A DNA stretch of 64,000 nucleotides, taken from contig CM034599.1 of NCBI GenBank assembly GCA_020091685.1, positions 36,161,408 through 36,225,407 of the forward strand, read 5' to 3'. The position numbers were made by a program, and so were the translations under genes. The notes beneath the pieces were generated by a model. That model had not been told where the DNA came from, did not search any database, and saw only the letters and a list, made by a program, of their open reading frames with translations. How positions within the stretch are numbered: position 1 is the first letter of the stretch; the number at the start of each line of letters is the position of its first letter. This DNA comes from Lutjanus erythropterus (taxonomy: Eukaryota > Chordata > Actinopteri > Lutjaniformes > Lutjanidae). Shown here piece after piece: positions 59,746 through 64,000 of this stretch.

Positions 59746-60039
59746 CAATTCACAAAAACATGTATAGAATCTGGATCTGTGATGTCAGTACGATATCAGA
59801 TATATGACATATCAGTGAATTATGTCAGTATCAACATTTGATAATGATATTTGATCTGATCAGTCACAGCTCAAATATATAACCCCTCTATGAGTGACAT
59901 TGACTGAGCTGAATGATCCAGATGTGGTTTTTCTCTATAAATAGCAGACTGGTGCAGCAGTGGTCATCCAGGAAGGGTGTATAGTGTTTCCATCAGAGAA
60001 CCACTGCAGCAGGAGCAGCCGGAGGAGCAGTAAAACCAT

Positions 60040-60310
60040 TGTCGAGGGCTATTAACCAGCATGTGTTGTAAACGGACGGCACAAATGGTGCTGATTAGTG
60101 GTCTCTCACACACCGGCCATCACAGAGGAGAGGGACTTTAAAGACCCACTCTCTCGCCAGGAAACAAACAAGCCCAATGCTGGAGCAATAGTTGGATTTT
60201 AAAATTGATACAGATCTACTAATTAGCCTCTGAAAGCCAGGCTCAGGCCTCGTGATGCATGGGATGGCTGCGAAAAATGAATTCCTCATGGCCGAGACGC
60301 TCAGATCTCC
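60040..60310. promoter_or_regulatory. candidate conserved regulatory element
   Basis: Unique and GC-richer, lying 1.8-2.1 kb upstream of the plus-strand exon. Words such as GGGCTATTAACCAGC, TGCTGATTAGTGG and CTACTAATTAGCCTC. No supported coding frame. Tentative. Confidence 0.27.
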
Positions 60311-61110
60311 AAACTGAACACTGACAGGCTATGAAAATCTGTCACGACTTTGCCAAAGTTGTTGCTCTAATACTGTGGTGAGGGTAGTTTTTCTGCTGCT
60401 AGCTGTCAAGTTGAACTTATTACAAAACATCATGTTGTTAGAGGGGTTTTAGAGCTGGTCGACTCCCAAACAACAAACCTATCTGGATGTTTTGCAGATA
60501 TTAAAGTAATATAATATTGTGTTGTGTGTCTGTATTGTCTCAAACATGGTGTCCTATTTGTCTCTACGCCCGGAGCCCTTTTTAAAGATGGATATTTCCC
60601 CAATTTTGCAAATATATCTCCTTGCACAACTGTGGCTTTTGGGGTCTGTGATGGTCCGAGGCCAGGAACATCTGTGTCTCTTGGGTATTACGGTTAAATG
60701 CTGTTGTGGAAATAGATCCCAAACTGAATTCCCTGTTCTGTCCTCAGACTATCATTTCCAAATGAAGGTCATGGCTTATTAAAAGGACAATACCAGTGTT
60801 TGTGCATGTGATACTACAAATACTCTGGCCCATTTGTGTATTTGTGTTCCTCACATCGTCTGCCATTATTTGTGTTCATTCATTTCAGTGCTGTTAACCT
60901 CAGGCAGCTTGCAAAACTGGAAGATTTGCTGAAGTCGTTACAGTTGGTAGAGATGCAATCCATCGCAGTGATCATGTCTGATTTAAACTGTTATTAAAGT
61001 CCCATTGTTGTATTGCAACATCACAATGATGCATGATCATCCAACTGCAATTATAGATTTATTTATTCAGTCTGCTCTGTATTGCCACACAATCATGAGC
61101 TTTTACACAT

Positions 61111-61903
61111 CAGTGGCAGGAATATCCAGATCTTTTATTTTAGTAAGTAGTAATACTGCTCTGTAAAAATACCACATTAGAAGCAAAAGCCCTGCATTCA
61201 AAATTAGAATTGTGTGAAAGTACAGAAGCACAATTTATTTAGTATAGAACTAAAGTATAAAAGAAAAGTTCAAGTGCAAATTCCCCCCGTCAGAGTTACT
61301 TTATTATATATTATACCTTTAGATTATTAGTGATGCTTTAACATGTTGGCAAATTTTAGGTTATATTTCCTTTTACTCACTGTTGGTGTTAAGTTTTTTC
61401 CACAGCAGGAGTATTGATACATATTGATATGGGTGTTACCAGTCATACTAATTAAGGTCTTCTTCCATTTAGTGTAGCAGAGCCGTCCCAATGAGCTAAT
61501 ATGCATAATATAGCATACATTTTACTCAGTGTCAGTTCAGTTGTACCTGCAACTTTTGGATCTTGCTGAACTACTGTTTGAAAACAATTTTAGTTTGACC
61601 AGGATTTTTTTTTTATTTTTGAGAACTGTTAACATGTAGACCTGCTTTGCACTGTGAAGTAGTTTAATAAACTACACTTTTAATAGCTTCCGTAACACCT
61701 CTTTTACTATATAACATAACGTCAGATTGTATTACATATTATTAAAATCTTAATCTGAAAGTAACTATAGCTGTCATAAATATTGTGGAGTAAAAATTGC
61801 AATACTTGAATGTAGTCGAGTAAAAGTATTAAGTCACGTAAAATTAAAATTAAAATACTAAAGTACCTCTTGAGTACATGTATGCAGCTACTTTTCACCA
61901 CTG
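61111..61903. mobile_element. near full-length CAnTGG-end element
   Basis: Starts CAGTGGCAGGAATATCCAGA and ends GCAGCTACTTTTCACCACTG, an inverted pair. Inner words AAAAGCCCTGCATTCAAAAT and GTCGAGTAAAAGTATTAAG match the other copies in reverse orientation. It ends about 80 bases before the promoter-like stretch at 61980. Confidence 0.7.
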
Positions 61904-61979
61904 ATTATATCTTGGGCTACAAAAAATAAATAATTAAAATGAAAATAAAATAAAATGAAATAAAAACCAGCTTTAGTGC

Positions 61980-62123
61980 CCGAATATTTTAAGAACTACT
62001 TTTGTTTGAACAGACCTCCTTAGCCGGAACTCTTGTTCAATACAAACGTTCCCCCCCGGAAAGGTTATTCCGTAGTACACGCTAAAAGCTGCTAGCGGAA
62101 GATAAACAGAAATTTTGTTCAAC
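61980..62123 (+). promoter_or_regulatory. promoter and 5' UTR of the plus-strand gene at 62124
   Basis: A short unique stretch between an A-rich tract (61918-61970) and the ATG. It holds several ETS-type CCGGAA/GCGGAA cores (about 62031, 62057 and 62097) and no clear TATA box, a pattern common in housekeeping promoters. A broad CpG island is not evident, although CpGs increase on both sides of the start. Confidence 0.45.
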
Positions 62124-62132
62124 ATGGCAGAG
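62124..62132 (+). CDS. first coding exon (Met-Ala-Glu) of a plus-strand gene, probably golga7
   Basis: ATG GCA GAG is followed at once by the consensus donor GTAAGC (62133-62138). The start context is AACATGG, with A at -3 and G at +4. The exon therefore holds three codons and ends in phase 0; the next exon is not in the remaining 1.87 kb. The upstream 140 bases are short, non-repetitive and promoter-like. The gene faces away from sfrp1, as GOLGA7 does from SFRP1 in mammals. GOLGA7 encodes the accessory subunit of the DHHC9 palmitoyltransferase at the Golgi, and its paralogue GOLGA7B begins with a similar Met-Ala-acidic start. The naming is inference from gene order; the exon itself is supported by its start and donor. 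Confidence 0.5.
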
Positions 62133-64000
62133 GTAAGCTAACGATGATTTTGAACCTTATTTTTCATACTTTAGCGTCGTGTGAACATTTTATCGCTCGT
62201 GTCGCAGTTTGTAGTTGTGTTCTGGGAACATGTCTGACAGAAAAGCAGACGTGAAGTTGAACAGCGTTAGCCCGGCAGCTCACTGCTGTCTGTCGGTAAC
62301 TTGACTGCTCATGTTTACTGGTAGTAGTTGTATAATTGCCAGCGAGCCATGATATTTATAAAAGCACTCACTTATGTAGCAGTGTCGAGAAAGTGTTATT
62401 TCAACGAGGAGCCGAGCTGTGTTTGTTAGCCAGCTGGGTTTGAAGGGAAGCGTTATTTGTCAGTGTATTGATTACATATCTCTACACTACTGGACCATAG
62501 GGCAGCACATACTGACTCCACAGAGGGGAAGAATTATCATCAAAACTTGATCTCCTGACAGTATAAAGATGGTCACTTTAGTGAGAATAGTTGGTGGCAG
62601 TAGTCATGCGCTGCCATGGTCTGTTGATAGTAAACACAAGCTCACAACAGTTCAAAAAGGGCAGACAAAACCTGTGATTAATACAACACATAATCAAGGT
62701 ATTCTAATGTATTTGTGTGTGTGTGTAATGTAAAGTTACATGTCATTATATTGTTATGTAGCCTTCTGGCTAATTTTGGAATTTTGTATGTAGTATTTGA
62801 TATTTTTTAATTTGTTTGTTAGAATTCAAGATGTTTTTTTTTAACATGTAAGAAAAAGTACATGGTACATGGTGGTCTACTACTGAAAGAATTAGTCCAT
62901 AAATCAATTAATATAATCACACGAAACATCACTTGGTTTCCACATTTTAAATGGCAAATAGGCCTTGAGAACATTAGAAGTTTTGGCTTGTCATATCAGC
63001 AAAAGTAAAGGTATTAAAGGGATAGTTTGGGTTTTTTATAGTGGGGTCATGTGATGAAAGTCAGTGAGCCCTCTCTGGAGAGTACACTATATTTTGAATA
63101 TTTTTACTGCTTTACCTTGCCATCAGATAGCTTTTTCTGATGAAAAACTGCCCTTTTATAAGACAAATATCACTCTCTTTAAAGCAACCTGACTAAACAG
63201 TAGTTTTACTTTGCAAAAGGTGAGAGTTTCTGGCATATTAGTAAGTTTGATTGTGTCATTGTGTGACTTTGGTGTCTTAAAAAGTTCATTTGGATTCCCC
63301 AAAGTCTCACAATTACACAATAACACAAGCAAACGTAACAGATTGAGGCAGTGATAAACCAGCAACTCCTGTGTTGTGTGAGCTAAAATTACTGTTTTTG
63401 AGTCTCATGGCTTTGGAAAAAAACGATATAATAAGCAATATAACTTTTGTTCCCTGTATAAAAAGGCTGTCTGACAGCAAGATAAAGCACTGAGAGTACT
63501 CTAAATACAGCGTACACAGCAGTACATTGCTCAGCTTTCTACTCCTGCTGCTTCTTCAAACCGTCTGCTGTAGGTAATGCATTGATCACAGATATCTCAT
63601 ACACTTAAAAAAAAAAGACTTAATTATCCTTTCAAACTTAGATAGAAAACCATTATGTAAAAATTATTTTTACTTGATGCCTCTGTCGATACCATGGTAA
63701 AAAGAAAACAAGTAGTTTTTCTTTTTTAATCAAAAAATTACACATAGTTATCGTTTCTGCAACAAAAGTCTTTTTTTATTATTGAAGCCAAAATTCAGGA
63801 AGGATAATGAAGACTGAACTGAGGTGTTAAATGAGCACATTTTTATAGCTTCAGTATGTTTCTGTGCAATAATAAATGGATGTTGTATTGTTTTAAACAC
63901 AGGGTATCAAAAATGTATTGAAAGTTTTGACTTTTGAATTCAGATATCATTCATTTCATTATTTAAAGCTGTGCTTTTCCTACTGAGATTTTAGCAGATG
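62133..64000 (+). other. start of intron 1 of the plus-strand gene
   Basis: Follows the donor at 62133. No further exon is recognisable before the window ends. The intron is AT-rich and carries one copy of an inverted-end repeat family (63013-63637). The rest (62140-63010 and 63640-64000) shows no feature. Confidence 0.45.
63013..63637. mobile_element. shorter copy of the 18822-20106 family
   Basis: Starts ATTAAAGGGATAGTTTGGGT and ends AATTATCCTTTCAAA; shares AAGGCTGTCTGA, ACTCCTGCTGCTTCTTCAAA and CTGTAGGTAATGCATTGAT-type words with the longer copy. It lies within the first intron of the plus-strand gene. Confidence 0.7.

Noticed and set aside
1-64000. CRISPR arrays, operons, phage or plasmid features
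   Set aside because: None present; the sequence is vertebrate chromosomal DNA. The only regular tandem arrays are micro- and minisatellites.
1-64000. Endogenous retrovirus or viral insertions
   Set aside because: No gag, protease, integrase or envelope-like frames and no long direct terminal repeats recognised; the single reverse-transcriptase fragment is of non-LTR type.

Overview
The window looks like a euchromatic stretch of a teleost fish nuclear genome, probably a percomorph. It is AT-rich and gene-poor, with spliced vertebrate-type exons. It is packed with short nested copies of fish DNA transposons (hAT, pogo/Tigger, Tc1-type) and a few LINE fragments. No prokaryotic, plasmid, phage or CRISPR features are present. 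Almost every open reading frame of 60-120 codons here is chance or sits in a repeat. The real coding sequence I can support is about 613 bases.

Two genes are supported, and they point away from each other. On the minus strand is sfrp1, a secreted frizzled-related Wnt antagonist. Coding exon 1 (15500-16022) carries the signal peptide and the complete 10-cysteine frizzled domain. The small exon 2 (9045-9125) carries the linker and the first two cysteines of the netrin-like part. Exon 3 (netrin-like domain, C-terminus, 3' UTR) is not visible and should lie beyond base 1, so bases 1-9044 are intron 2 and 9126-15499 are intron 1. A GC-rich, CpG-rich promoter and leader lie at about 16023-16400. 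On the plus strand, a tiny first coding exon (62124-62132, Met-Ala-Glu, then a consensus splice donor) sits behind a short promoter-like stretch. In mammals SFRP1 and GOLGA7 are divergent neighbours, so this exon is most simply read as the start of golga7. That identity rests on gene order and three codons only.

The 46 kb between the two starts, and both sfrp1 introns, are filled with mobile-element debris and islands of unique sequence. Main elements: a deleted LINE reverse-transcriptase scrap (2355-2516); nested non-autonomous elements at 4425-5190, 12505-13459 and 21312-22550; a 21-bp minisatellite (16850-17580); an element family with long inverted ends present twice (18822-20106, 63013-63637); a pair of inverted arms (23694-24026 and 25881-26557); four hAT-type copies with ACTTGAGACTTG ends between 33.9 and 41 kb, two with clear and one with partial BED zinc-finger relics and one split by a younger hAT with an 8-bp target duplication; a fold-back element (38335-38913); a 1-kb hAT element (44933-45967); a long Tc1-type terminal repeat (46601-46893); a GGTTCT/AGAACC-rich element (47300-48278); and a pogo/Tigger element with perfect 26-base ends (56282-57240) that retains only the DNA-binding part of its transposase.

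Unique islands without repeat hallmarks (about 3980-4300, 10130-10260, 20300-20465, 22735-22960, 28400-28570, 53055-53480, 57560-57890, 60040-60310) are candidate conserved regulatory elements, as expected around a developmental Wnt-antagonist gene, but this cannot be shown from one sequence. I found no convincing undescribed biological system. The most useful leads are the micro-exon gene start, the DNA-binding-only pogo element and the clustered BED-exon hAT copies.
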